DNA of 56,041 nt from an uncultured Prevotella sp. (GCA_900555035.1 USJX01000011.1:1-56041); one strand, 5' to 3'. Counted from the stretch's first letter, positions 25,738 through 34,227 are shown. Numbers and translations are program-made. Notes: a model not told the origin generated them from the sequence alone.

Positions 25738-27468
25738 ATGTCTAAAAATACAATAAAGGTAGTAGAACTTTTTGCCGGTGTAGGAGGATTCCGCATCGGT
25801 TTGGAAGGAGCATCAGATGCCTATGAAACCATCTGGAACAACCAGTGGGAACCATCAACCAAACACCAAGATGCTTCGCTCGTCTATAGAGCACGTTTTG
25901 GCGACAAAGGTCATTGTAACAAGGATATCAATTTGGTCCCTACAAATGATATTCCTGATCACGACCTGCTGGTCGGAGGCTTTCCATGTCAGGATTATTC
26001 TGTAGCATCAACTCTTAGCCGCTCTGGCGGAATTGAGGGAAAGAAGGGTGTGCTTTGGTGGCAGATTTATCGAATATTAAACGAAAAGGGAGATAATCGT
26101 CCAAGTTATATTTTCTTTGAGAATGTTGACCGTTTGCTCGGCTCACCAGCCAAGCAGCGTGGACGTGATTTTGCCATCATCCTTGCTTCACTTGCTGACC
26201 TAGGTTATACTGTAGAATGGCGAGTGATCAATGCTGCAGATTATGGAATGCCTCAACGCAGACGCCGTACCTATATTGTAGGTTATCGTGAGGATTCAAA
26301 TGTTTCAAGGCAAGTACAAGAGTTGAAAGACTGGGTGCTTTATGAAGGCGTACTGGCAAAGGCTTTTCCTTTTAAGCCAAAAGACAAAACCATCTCTGAA
26401 TTCGAGATAGAAGGAACTATTAAGGAGGTTTCTGACAATTTCAACAAGGAAGGAAAAGACAGTCCATTTGGGAATGCCGGCATCATGCGCAATCGCAGCG
26501 TATATTCTGTTGATGCAGAAGCTGTTTACGAGGGTCCAATTATGACACTTGGCGGCAATATCGTTGATGAGTCGCTGGTTCCCGAGGAGTTCTTCATCCC
26601 AGAAGAGGAAGTAGCAAGATGGGAATACGAAAAGGGAGCCAAGAAAATAGAGCGCACAACAAAAGAAGGATTCAAATATCTTTTCTCAGAAGGTGGAATG
26701 GCATTCCCTGATTCCCTGGATAAGCCATCACGCACCATTATCACAGGCGAGGGCGGTGCTGCTGCTTCACGCTTCAAGCATGTTATCAAGACCCCATCTG
26801 GCCGCTACCGTCGCCTGATTCCTATTGAGTTAGAGCGTCTGAACATGTTCCCGGACAATCACACCTTGCACCCAGATGTTACGGATGGCCGCAGAGCCTT
26901 CCTGATGGGAAATGCTTTGGTGTGCGGAATCGTACAGCAAATTGGCAAAAGCCTTTATCGTTTCATCTATGAGAAGGAACCAGCTTCCACTCACCCTATA
27001 GATGTTAAGCGTGACCCTCAGCCAAAGCTGAATCTTGACTTATTCTCAGAAACGAATCCTGAGTTGAAAATAAACAAGCCAAAGAAGAGCTACACTTTGG
27101 ATATGAACAAGAGTCTGTTAGTAGGCTTTGTCAAGGAAGATAATACTGATTATTTCCTGGATGGTGGTCAGACAAAGATTTACTATACCGGTAAGACCAA
27201 GTCTTTTCCATCAACCGTGGCGCTGAACAAGCTCTACTATTTCATGCCTTACATCAAAGGCAAGGGTGTCAAGGATTTGTATCTCATCCGCATAGCCCGC
27301 ATAGGCAGCAAGGCAGAGATTCATCCCGAGTCAGACGACAGAGACCCACGCCTTGTGTTTGAGTTGGAATATCTTGAGAGCTTGCCAAACTACATGATGC
27401 TGAAGCCTAACATCTTCAACACCTATAGAAACACAGTTCTCGGAAGAGTGATGGGGGATAAAGAATAA
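25738..27468 (+). CDS. DNA cytosine-5 methyltransferase with extra C-terminal domain
   Basis: The 576-residue protein contains the C5-MTase motifs in order: I ELFAGVGGFRIG (10-21), IV GGFPCQDYS with catalytic Cys84, VI FFENVDR (near 131), VIII QRRRRTYIVGYR, a variable target-recognition region, IX/X SRTIITGEGGAA, RYRRLIPIELERLNMFPDNH and LMGNALVCGIVQQIG. The core ends near residue 420. The last ~150 residues (from about NKPKKSYTLDMNKSLLVGF) are not part of a standard Dcm-type enzyme. With the Sau3AI-like partner it should protect GATC at the cytosine. Confidence 0.9.
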   Translation: MSKNTIKVVELFAGVGGFRIGLEGASDAYETIWNNQWEPSTKHQDASLVYRARFGDKGHCNKDINLVPTNDIPDHDLLVGGFPCQDYSVASTLSRSGGIEGKKGVLWWQIYRILNEKGDNRPSYIFFENVDRLLGSPAKQRGRDFAIILASLADLGYTVEWRVINAADYGMPQRRRRTYIVGYREDSNVSRQVQELKDWVLYEGVLAKAFPFKPKDKTISEFEIEGTIKEVSDNFNKEGKDSPFGNAGIMRNRSVYSVDAEAVYEGPIMTLGGNIVDESLVPEEFFIPEEEVARWEYEKGAKKIERTTKEGFKYLFSEGGMAFPDSLDKPSRTIITGEGGAAASRFKHVIKTPSGRYRRLIPIELERLNMFPDNHTLHPDVTDGRRAFLMGNALVCGIVQQIGKSLYRFIYEKEPASTHPIDVKRDPQPKLNLDLFSETNPELKINKPKKSYTLDMNKSLLVGFVKEDNTDYFLDGGQTKIYYTGKTKSFPSTVALNKLYYFMPYIKGKGVKDLYLIRIARIGSKAEIHPESDDRDPRLVFELEYLESLPNYMMLKPNIFNTYRNTVLGRVMGDKE

Positions 27469-27547
27469 TTCTATCCCCCATCCATTAGAAAGAGAGTTAA
27501 CTAATACTGTTTTACTAAAAGTAAAATCAATAAAAGAAGAAATAAAA

Positions 27548-28450
27548 ATGGCAAAATTTCAAATTTTTCAATACCTGTTTCGCCCTGTAATGGAGAATCA
27601 GGCAGGACTACCAGCAGAGGTTTTTCAGGCAGTCAATGTTCAAGATTCACTTACCAGAAAGCAGGAATTGTTTGGTAATGTACTTGATGATTTAGCATGT
27701 GAGCAAAATGAACAGGAAAAGTACTATCAATTCAATGGAGAAAAATTTAAATACCGCTCGTTTATCAACCAAGGCGATATTTATGTAATACGCATTGCAA
27801 ATAATAAAAAGGCAAAGCTTGAATCAGACTTCAATGTTTCAGAATTAGACAATCATCCTTCTTGTTTAGTTATTATTGACAATCGTAAAGACCGTCAAAT
27901 CATTGCTATCGAACGCAATGTAGCATTCTCTAAAGCTAGTATGGTTGCTGATATTTTGCAGAACACTTTTCGTTTAAAGTTGCTCTCAAACCGCCTAACC
28001 CTTGACATAGCCGGCAAATTTCATACAGCAGAGTTTTGGCAGGTAAGAAATTCAAGTATGAATCTAAAGGGTATCGATTATGTTGATTTTCCATTTGGTT
28101 ATCCAAATCTTCCTGCAATAAGCGACCTTGTTGGTGAATATTTCACCGACTTAGCCAAACGTACTAATAGTGAGCCGACTTTGCATCTCCAGGGACAGAA
28201 CCATGAGAGCGTAAATCTTGACCCTACTGACATTTGGCTGCTGAATGCTATCAAGGCTTGTGCTGCAAGTGGAAAACCGATTCTTATCAAACCTAAAGGA
28301 AGCCAGGTTAGAAAGATTGGAGTAGAAAGCCCTGTAATTGAGGAAATTGCCGATATTGCCGTCAAGGAACTCAGTTCGCATGATTTGTTTGACTCCAAAT
28401 TTAATCTGATTGTAGAATTCCTCAACAAAATTAAACTTGTGTATGAATAA
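27548..28450 (+). CDS. Unknown protein linked to the restriction operon
   Basis: The 300-residue soluble protein has an N-terminal MAKFQIFQYLFRP and alpha/beta segments (PSCLVIIDNRKDRQIIAIER; RLTLDIAGKFHTAEFWQVRN). The first half looks like a beta-rich sensor or nuclease-type fold, but no catalytic signature is clear. It sits 79 bp after the methyltransferase and its stop overlaps the ATG of the next gene by 8 bp, so the two products are likely made together. A defence-accessory role is inference from position. Confidence 0.75.
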   Translation: MAKFQIFQYLFRPVMENQAGLPAEVFQAVNVQDSLTRKQELFGNVLDDLACEQNEQEKYYQFNGEKFKYRSFINQGDIYVIRIANNKKAKLESDFNVSELDNHPSCLVIIDNRKDRQIIAIERNVAFSKASMVADILQNTFRLKLLSNRLTLDIAGKFHTAEFWQVRNSSMNLKGIDYVDFPFGYPNLPAISDLVGEYFTDLAKRTNSEPTLHLQGQNHESVNLDPTDIWLLNAIKACAASGKPILIKPKGSQVRKIGVESPVIEEIADIAVKELSSHDLFDSKFNLIVEFLNKIKLVYE

Positions 28451-29168
28451 TCTGGAATCAAGAATGCTCGAAATTTTCCTCTCTGACCAGTTGTTCTGTT
28501 CGCTTTACCCAGCTCTTTGCTTCATGGAAGAACAACACCAAGCACCTTCGCCAATAAAAGTATGGATGGGAGCCCTGCAAATAAAGCAAAAAGCAGAACA
28601 TTTTTGCAGGGCAGACCTCATCATTGGTTGCATGTTTGCTGATAAGTCTGAAATTGAGGCATTGTGCGAAGAAGCGGTATTGTTCTACATGATCATAACT
28701 GCTGGTCGGGAGGATGCCAAAAAGCCAACAGCTTTGAAAGATGCACTAGCCCAACTGCTGCTAAAACATGGAGAACTATGGCAGACCTTGTACAATGAAA
28801 TAAGAAAATCAGAACAAGAAGAAGAGTTGAAAGGCTACTGTATTGATTCATGTGATTACAGCAAGAAATTAGATCAACTTGTCTCCCTCATGCAGAAAGA
28901 ACTGGATTCCTTAAAGGAAAACAATCCAGACTTGAAGCAAGCAAAGGAAGTTGTAAAAATAATCGTTGATAATTGCATGGGGCTTACAAATGAAACCATA
29001 GAAGGAATCCTAGTCCCATTGATGAGTACCAACGAGCAATACAACTTTGCATTTAGTGAGGATGTGAATCGTTTGAAAGAGGAACTGAAATCTAAGACCA
29101 AGACCAATTTCAATTTCGAAAAGCTTAACGACATTCATGACAATGAGCAAGTTCAAATAGGAAGATAA
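28443..29168 (+). CDS. Unknown helical protein, operon partner
   Basis: The 241-residue protein starts at ATG 28443, overlapping the previous stop (ATGAATAA), which argues for translational coupling. It is almost fully helical, with Cys residues and charged runs in the middle (EIRKSEQEEELKGYC). The C-terminus ends FEKLNDIHDNEQVQIG. That IHDN motif recurs at the N-terminus of the next protein. The function is unknown; helical adaptor or scaffold is possible. Confidence 0.75.
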   Translation: MNNLESRMLEIFLSDQLFCSLYPALCFMEEQHQAPSPIKVWMGALQIKQKAEHFCRADLIIGCMFADKSEIEALCEEAVLFYMIITAGREDAKKPTALKDALAQLLLKHGELWQTLYNEIRKSEQEEELKGYCIDSCDYSKKLDQLVSLMQKELDSLKENNPDLKQAKEVVKIIVDNCMGLTNETIEGILVPLMSTNEQYNFAFSEDVNRLKEELKSKTKTNFNFEKLNDIHDNEQVQIGR

Positions 29169-29171
29169 ATT

Positions 29172-29615
29172 ATGGCAGATATAAAAATGGATTTTAATGG
29201 TAACGTGAATATTGAAAAAATGTTTGATATTCACGACAACCAAAAGGTAACCATCAACAATAATACGGCTGATCAGGAAGAACCAAATAACATTCAGAAA
29301 GAAGCAGCAAAAGCAAACAAGACCATAGATGAAACAAACCAGGAAGAAGCTGCCAAGAAAGAACTCTTCCGTTTCGTGCATCCAGCACTGGAAGAAGAGG
29401 AAGAGTGGAAGGTACATCGTGAAGTAGAACGGCTGGTGAAGCGATTTGATGTGCAGGAAATCTGTATGCGGCTGAACCAACTGAAAAAGGAGGGAAAGGT
29501 GCTCTTGCCTCAAAACACGAGAAACGCCCATGAAGAATTGATACGCATGGGGATGCCGACGGGAAAGGCGGGATTCGAATACAAGACTTTCTGCAAATAC
29601 TATCATAAAGATTAG
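29172..29615 (+). CDS. Unknown small protein with IHDN motif
   Basis: The 147-residue protein begins with the beta-type segment FNGNVNIEKMFDIHDNQKVT, then a polar linker, then a compact helical C-terminal domain (EEEWKVHREVERLVKRFDVQ; ELIRMGMPTGKAGFEYKTF). From memory, proteins with this N-terminal motif and C-terminal domain recur in Bacteroidales mobile elements. It lies 3 bp after the previous gene and ends the operon before the terminator at 29661. The C-terminal domain may be the shared recognition part. Confidence 0.75.
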   Translation: MADIKMDFNGNVNIEKMFDIHDNQKVTINNNTADQEEPNNIQKEAAKANKTIDETNQEEAAKKELFRFVHPALEEEEEWKVHREVERLVKRFDVQEICMRLNQLKKEGKVLLPQNTRNAHEELIRMGMPTGKAGFEYKTFCKYYHKD

Positions 29616-29660
29616 AAGATGATGGAGACTGGTATTTGCTGATATGAGTAATGCTTGCTA

Positions 29661-29708
29661 AAAGCGACCGATACTTGATTTTTGTTCAGGTATCGGTCGC
29701 TTTTTTTT
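29661..29708 (+). terminator. Strong terminator of the restriction operon
   Basis: AAAGCGACCGATAC (29661-29674) pairs perfectly with GTATCGGTCGCTTT (29690-29703) and runs into eight T. It isolates the restriction operon from the next module. Confidence 0.9.
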
Positions 29709-29762
29709 GTACCTCTATGCCAAGAATGCGATTATACGTAGAGAGAATATCAGAGAAAAACA

Positions 29763-29844
29763 GAGAACTTTGGAGAACTTTAGAGAACTTCGGAGAAGGC
29801 CTTTTTGAAAAGCATTGATGCTATGTTTTTTCTTCCTACTTTTG
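29763..29844 (+). promoter_or_regulatory. Tandem 10-bp repeats and promoter of the OB-fold gene
   Basis: GAGAACTTNN repeats three times with 10-bp period (29763-29792), i.e. on one face of the helix. A -7 box TACTTTTG follows at 29837-29844. The repeats may be an operator for the second mobile module. Confidence 0.5.
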
Positions 29845-29919
29845 CACCCGTCGGAGATACAAGGCAAAAACCGGAATGGTTCTGGCTTATCTTGAATCAT
29901 CTCCGTATTTTTTATTATT

Positions 29920-30198
29920 ATGAACGCAAAATTGATGCGCGTGGTGCAGCAGGGAGAGGCCTTCGCTGTGCAGAGTCAGAAGAGTGAGAACGGGCAGCTC
30001 ATGAAATGCAATATCGTGCTGCAGGAAATGGGCGGAAAGTTTGAGAACCAATACGTGGCTACGATGCTCGGAAACATAGCCACGTTTAAACTGGCACCGG
30101 GCGACGTGGTGGCAGTGACGCTCAGATTTTCTACACGTGAATATAATGGACAGGTGTTCCAGGATATTCTCTTGACGGATTTTTATAAATTTAATTGA
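29920..30198 (+). CDS. Small OB-fold protein, SSB-like (DUF3127-type)
   Basis: The 92-residue beta-rich protein (GQLMKCNIVLQEMGGKFENQ, VATMLGNIATFKLAPGDVVA, VFQDILLTDF) has the alternation expected of an OB fold. It resembles the DUF3127 proteins that accompany replication genes in Bacteroidales mobile elements; the assignment is from memory. Its probable role is binding single-stranded DNA in the replication module that follows. An inverted repeat TTCGAA-A-TCAGT / ACTGA-TTCGAA (30199-30233) begins right after the stop. Confidence 0.7.
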   Translation: MNAKLMRVVQQGEAFAVQSQKSENGQLMKCNIVLQEMGGKFENQYVATMLGNIATFKLAPGDVVAVTLRFSTREYNGQVFQDILLTDFYKFN

Positions 30199-30272
30199 TT
30201 CGAAATCAGTGTCATCAGTTCCACTGATTCGAAATTACTTGAATTAGTTTAAAATTATTAACCGGGTGGAGT

Positions 30273-30325
30273 GAGTAAGGAATCTCCGGAGGTAAGTAGC
30301 GCTACGTTTCTCGCTTCCTTTACTC
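30273..30325 (+). promoter_or_regulatory. Nested hairpin leader before the 30343 gene
   Basis: GAGTAAGGAA (30273-30282) pairs with TTCCTTTACTC (30315-30325, one bulge). Inside is the palindrome GTAGCGCTAC (30296-30305). The structure ends 17 nt before the ATG, so it could hide or expose the ribosome site. Confidence 0.45.
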
Positions 30326-30342
30326 TTAAAATTCATTCAATT

Positions 30343-30726
30343 ATGAAAAATGAATTTACAGACATCCACAAGTTGATGAACTGCCAGCACACTCAGAAGA
30401 GTGGTATGGCTTACTACGATGATACCAATTACTTCCTGTTTGCTCCCGATGAGCCTGTGGTGGGCAGCATGCCTCGCTTCCATCGTCTCGGCGTTGCACA
30501 GCAGTTGAACGACGGCTCCTTCGAATTCGTTCCGAAGCCGCAGCTCAAAGCGCAGTCGCAGCTGATCAGGAAGCTGGCGCACGGTCGTGTTTCGAAGACC
30601 AAGGATGGCGCCATCCAGCTCACCCTGAAGGTTTACTGCGATGAGGGTGTGAACATCAGCGAGACAATTGCTGCCGAGGCTCTGATGGCACGAGATGCCA
30701 TCGTGGAGTATCAGCTGAAGAGATAG
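30343..30726 (+). CDS. Unknown protein of the replication module
   Basis: The 127-residue protein starts at ATG 30343, after the hairpin leader; the upstream in-frame codons are leader, not gene. It is mixed alpha/beta with a Gln/Lys-rich centre (VPKPQLKAQSQLIRKLAHGR) and is acidic near the end. I do not recognise a family. Position between an OB-fold protein and a VirE-like protein suggests a role in DNA handling or regulation. Confidence 0.7.
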   Translation: MKNEFTDIHKLMNCQHTQKSGMAYYDDTNYFLFAPDEPVVGSMPRFHRLGVAQQLNDGSFEFVPKPQLKAQSQLIRKLAHGRVSKTKDGAIQLTLKVYCDEGVNISETIAAEALMARDAIVEYQLKR

Positions 30727-30789
30727 AACAAAGAAGGATTTGGGGCTTTCTAGAAGAAGAGGAATAAAAGGAAGAGGAATAAGAAGAAC

Positions 30790-30957
30790 AAAATCTTCCA
30801 ATATTCCAGTTCTTCCAATATTCCAAAAAGGGTATTTCAAGACAAAACCTCTTTTTATAGATTCTATAACTAATTAATATATAGATAGTTATATAAAGAA
30901 AGAAGAGAAAGGAAATCCTCAAAAAAATAACTGGAAGAACTGGAATTGGAAGATTTT
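30790..30957. repeat. Long inverted repeat around an AT-rich core, second origin candidate
   Basis: The left arm 30790-30817 (AAAATCTTCCAATATTCC..., ending AGTTCTTCCA) is matched by the right arm 30932-30957 in inverted orientation, apart from one AT insertion. The left side also has TTCCAATATTCCA twice, 17 bp apart. Between the arms lies AT-rich DNA with CTATAACTA...TAGTTATA symmetry. It directly precedes the VirE-like and primase genes. Confidence 0.5.
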
Positions 30958-31007
30958 CCAAATCCCCACTTCCTCTAGAAAGCTCATTATCAAACTATTA
31001 TCGAAAA

Positions 31008-32357
31008 ATGAACAAGACAAAATTGAAGTACGACATTACAAAAAACGCCGCTCCGAAGATGCCAAAACTGGGAAAAGGCACCGAATGTGTGCAACTTTTG
31101 CTCTCTCAGGTATCAAAAGACATGCACGAACCCCTTGTTCCGATGCTCTTCCCTATTCTTGGAGCGCAGGTCAGCGGCACGGAATTTCAGTATCCCGACC
31201 TCAGTTGGAAGGAATCATGTGGCATGATGGCCAATCTCGTTGCCGATTCGGGCTGCAACAAGGGACAATTGGGAAACTTAGTGGAAGCCATCTGCCGAAA
31301 CTTTCGAGAACATGATGAGAAGGAATTGGAGAAACTCGTGGAGTGGCAGAAACAGATTAAATCCAAGTCGGCCAACAAGGAAAAGCCTGTAAGACCCGAC
31401 GTGAGTTTCTGGTTTCCACCTGCCGATGTAACCAATGCCGCCTTTATCCTGAACGCCATGGGATGCGAGAACCTGGGCGAGAGAACGCAGTACCTGAATC
31501 TGCCCGAGGTGGAGATGGCCGACAGGATGTGCGGCGGGCACAAGCAGATTTCGCAGATGCTGCGCAACATCTACGACCGCCAACGCTCGGGAGCATTAAG
31601 AGCTACAGCCGATGGCGTGACCGGTAATCCGGTGCTCCGTGCCAACCTCACCATCTCCTCCACTCCGTATGCAGCCCGTAAGTTCTATAAGAACGAACTC
31701 TTCAATGGTACATTCGGGCGAATGGTGTTCTCGTATAAGGCGAGAATGGGACGTGACGGCAGAATTCCGAGACAGGGAAAATATGATGAGGCTTTCTATA
31801 AGAAGCTGGATGAGTATATTGTGAAGCTAAGCATCTGCAAGGGCAGGTTCATCATCAAGCCACTGAATAAACTTACTGACCAGCTGGCTCAAGACATGGC
31901 TACACTTGCCGATTTAACTGACGACGATGTTTTCTGGGACATTTCGAAGCGTTCCATCGTGTCGGCGTGGAAGGCGGGTTGCCTGCTCTGGGTGCTGAAT
32001 AACCAGACTTGGACGAAGTCAATGGGCGAGCTGGTGGAGTGGCTGGTGTATCACGACCTTTGGAGCAAAGCGCAGCTTTTCGCAGATTTGCTGAACCAGG
32101 ATGCCGACTCGGTGAGCGAGGCTCAGAGAAGAGGGCCGAAGAACCTGCTCGATGATCTGCCTAATCCATTTAACGAGGCGCAACTTGAAGCACTCCGCAT
32201 TTCGCAGGGAAAGACGAAGGAGGGCACGAAAAACCAACTTTACAAGTGGGTGTATCGCAAGTTCATCACCTATTGCAACCAGACGGGGCTTTACACGAAG
32301 ACGCAGGAGTATCTTACGGGGGCGCCGGGAGCTAAGGTTAAGAGTGAGATGAAATGA
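31008..32357 (+). CDS. VirE/DUF3987-like replication protein
   Basis: The 449-residue protein resembles the DUF3987 (VirE-type) proteins that pair with small primases in Bacteroidales elements: FWFPPADVTNAAFILNAMG (about 135-155), YLNLPEVEMADRMCGGHKQI, MLRNIYDRQRSGALRATADG, TISSTPYAARKFYKNELFNG, RRGPKNLLDDLPNPFNEAQ. The usual P-loop is replaced by NLVADSGCNKGQLG, which lacks a clean GK[ST], so ATPase activity is uncertain. It is probably a helicase-like or loading partner of the primase 35 bp downstream. The family call is from memory. Confidence 0.7.
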   Translation: MNKTKLKYDITKNAAPKMPKLGKGTECVQLLLSQVSKDMHEPLVPMLFPILGAQVSGTEFQYPDLSWKESCGMMANLVADSGCNKGQLGNLVEAICRNFREHDEKELEKLVEWQKQIKSKSANKEKPVRPDVSFWFPPADVTNAAFILNAMGCENLGERTQYLNLPEVEMADRMCGGHKQISQMLRNIYDRQRSGALRATADGVTGNPVLRANLTISSTPYAARKFYKNELFNGTFGRMVFSYKARMGRDGRIPRQGKYDEAFYKKLDEYIVKLSICKGRFIIKPLNKLTDQLAQDMATLADLTDDDVFWDISKRSIVSAWKAGCLLWVLNNQTWTKSMGELVEWLVYHDLWSKAQLFADLLNQDADSVSEAQRRGPKNLLDDLPNPFNEAQLEALRISQGKTKEGTKNQLYKWVYRKFITYCNQTGLYTKTQEYLTGAPGAKVKSEMK

Positions 32358-32392
32358 TGATTTGAACATAAATGAATTTAGATTTAGTTTTT

Positions 32393-33481
32393 ATGGAGAA
32401 ATATGAGATTCAGAAGCTGCGCGACCTGCCTATTGAGGGGGTCGCCGAGCAGCTGGGGATGGTGGTGAAGCGGCACAAGGCACTCTGTCCCTTTCACGAC
32501 GACCACCATGCCAGCCTTTCGTTCAACACGAGGAGGAACAGCTGCCGCTGCTATGTGTGCATGAAGGATTCCGTGGGCACCATCGACCTGGTGATGAAAT
32601 ACCTGGGGAAGGATTTCCTCTCGGCTTGCCGATGGCTTGCAGAGGTGAATGGGGTTTATCTGGAAGATTCGTACTCGAAGGTGGTTCCTTCCTCTTCACC
32701 CGCCTTCCTATCCTCTTCCTCATCGGAAGCATCTCCGGAGACTTCTCCGGAAGCATCTTCGGATGCCTCCCTATCCTCTTCCTTCGATGCCGGGAAGTAT
32801 GCGAGATTCTTTGAGCATCCCTGGCTCAACGGGGCGGCTAGGAGATTCCTTTTCGAGGAAAGAAGGATTGATGAGAGAGTGGCGAGATGGTGCAGATTGA
32901 CTTCGTGGACGGATAGAAAGGGCGTGAACTGGCTGCAGATTCCCTACTTCGACATGGAGGGGAAGCTGATTGGGATTCAAAACCGAAATCTGGATTATAA
33001 GAAGAATCAAGAGAAAAATGTGGATTCAAAGGGTTCTTCAAGCCCAGAGGGTTCTTCAAGTTCGGAGGGTTCTTCAAGTTCGGAGGATTCGAAGGATACT
33101 GAGGATTCAAAGGATGCTCCTCGCTTCCGCTTTCCTTATGGTGCCCGATGCAGCATCTATAATCTTCCCGTGGTGAAGATGCTGAAGCCGGGCGAGAAGC
33201 TTTTCATTACGGAGGGATGCAGCGACTGCTGGGCGATGCTATCTGCCGGGCACAAGGCGATAGCCATTCCTTCTGCCACGCTATTGAAGCCGGAAGATAA
33301 GAAATGGCTGGTAGAGATGGGAGAACTGCTCCACACGGAGTGGCACATGTTTCCCGATAGGGATGCGCCGGGCGAAAGCCTCTTCATGCAGCTCAAGGAG
33401 ATTCTGCCCCAGCTGGTGCACCACCAGTTGCCACCAGGATGCAAGGATTTCAGCGAGTATTATCTGAAAGAGAAAAAATAG
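32393..33481 (+). CDS. Small CHC2-Toprim primase with Ser/Glu-rich insertions
   Basis: The protein has 362 residues (an ATG at 32372 would add 7). It has a DnaG-type zinc finger CPFHDDHHASL...CRCYVC (about 31-60) and a Toprim domain with LFITEGCSDCWAML (near 270) and HMFPDRDAPGES. Two low-complexity segments interrupt the fold. One is Ser/Ala/Glu-rich (about residues 102-130). The other is Ser/Glu/Asp-rich (about 205-240). Both are encoded by near-repeats of TCTTCNNNN-type units. The core motifs are intact, so it should still be functional. It probably makes primers for the module's origin. Confidence 0.85.
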   Translation: MEKYEIQKLRDLPIEGVAEQLGMVVKRHKALCPFHDDHHASLSFNTRRNSCRCYVCMKDSVGTIDLVMKYLGKDFLSACRWLAEVNGVYLEDSYSKVVPSSSPAFLSSSSSEASPETSPEASSDASLSSSFDAGKYARFFEHPWLNGAARRFLFEERRIDERVARWCRLTSWTDRKGVNWLQIPYFDMEGKLIGIQNRNLDYKKNQEKNVDSKGSSSPEGSSSSEGSSSSEDSKDTEDSKDAPRFRFPYGARCSIYNLPVVKMLKPGEKLFITEGCSDCWAMLSAGHKAIAIPSATLLKPEDKKWLVEMGELLHTEWHMFPDRDAPGESLFMQLKEILPQLVHHQLPPGCKDFSEYYLKEKK

Positions 33482-33532
33482 AGTTAAGTAATTCCTTAAG
33501 CAAATAGAAGGATTATAATAAATTGAAGGATT

Positions 33533-33760
33533 ATGATGATAGAAGATTTCAAGATTCGTACGTACACCAAGAAGGAACTTGCCTTGATGTACTTTCCCGA
33601 GAGTTACCCACGTACAGCCGTCAACCATCTGATGGCTTGGATTCGCCGCTGCGACCCTCTATGGGAGAAACTCCTGAAAATGGGATACTGCAAGACGAGC
33701 AAATCGTTTTCGCCTAAACAGGTGAAGGCCATCGTTGATTATCTGGGGGAACCGGGATAG
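33533..33760 (+). CDS. DUF4248 family protein
   Basis: The 75-residue protein matches the DUF4248 pattern: IRTYTKKELALMYFPESYPR, AVNHLMAWIRRC, MGYCKTSKSFSPKQVKAIVD, YLGEP. The family is common in Bacteroidales mobile regions next to HU-like genes and has a winged-helix-like look; its function is not established. It is probably the last gene of the primase transcript, 51 bp after the primase stop and before the terminator at 33861. Confidence 0.85.
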   Translation: MMIEDFKIRTYTKKELALMYFPESYPRTAVNHLMAWIRRCDPLWEKLLKMGYCKTSKSFSPKQVKAIVDYLGEPG

Positions 33761-33761
33761 G

Positions 33762-33825
33762 GTTTAAAGTTGAGAGTTTAAAGTTGAGAGTTTAAAGTTG
33801 AGAGTTTAAAGTTGATAGTTTAAAA
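33762..33825. repeat. Tandem 14-bp intergenic repeats
   Basis: The unit GTTTAAAGTTGAGA occurs four times in a row (33762, 33776, 33790 and 33804, the last with one change), with a partial fifth copy. Similar degenerate GTTTA-rich sequence lies at 34227-34249 on the far side of the next gene. Confidence 0.8.
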
Positions 33826-33860
33826 TTATTAGCTTAAAATGTGCCGCCATCGCACGGCAT

Positions 33861-33904
33861 CAGCCACCATCGCACAACTGATGGTGGCTGTTTTCGTATC
33901 TTTG
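33861..33904 (+). promoter_or_regulatory. Terminator followed by promoter of the HU-like operon
   Basis: CAGCCACCATC (33861-33871) pairs with GATGGTGGCTG (33880-33890) and is followed by TTTT, ending the primase operon. A -7 box TATCTTTG (33897-33904) starts right after it and would drive the genes at 34039 and 34285. Confidence 0.7.
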
Positions 33905-34038
33905 CATCGTGATTCAGAAAGCGCTGGAAAATCACTTTCCTAGTTGGAGAAAAATATTTCTCCAGTTGGAAAAATGAAAAAAGGCATCTGGAGAATATTC
34001 CGGATTGCTAGTATTAACAATTTAAAATCGTATTGCTT

Positions 34039-34227
34039 ATGAAAGAGAACATGAAGGCATTCATTAAGTATCTCATCGTGGCCGTATGCTCTGCCATCGT
34101 CACCTTCCTCACCAGCTCGTGTACGGCGGGACTCGTGATTGGGAAGAACCAGCGGCAGCAGCAGGAGAACAACATCTCGACAAGGGCCGACTCTTCGCAC
34201 TTCGTGCCTACTATTACTATTAGATAG
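34039..34227 (+). CDS. Small lipoprotein-like peptide
   Basis: The 62-residue product begins with a basic start and a hydrophobic segment (about 9-24, LIVAVCSAIVTFL), then LTSSC, a lipobox-like site (Cys at 28), and a Gln/Asn-rich tail. It sits between DUF4248 and the HU-like gene, the usual place of the 'smalltalk' micro-proteins of Bacteroidales; those are shorter, so I use the comparison only for context. Function unknown. Confidence 0.65.
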   Translation: MKENMKAFIKYLIVAVCSAIVTFLTSSCTAGLVIGKNQRQQQENNISTRADSSHFVPTITIR

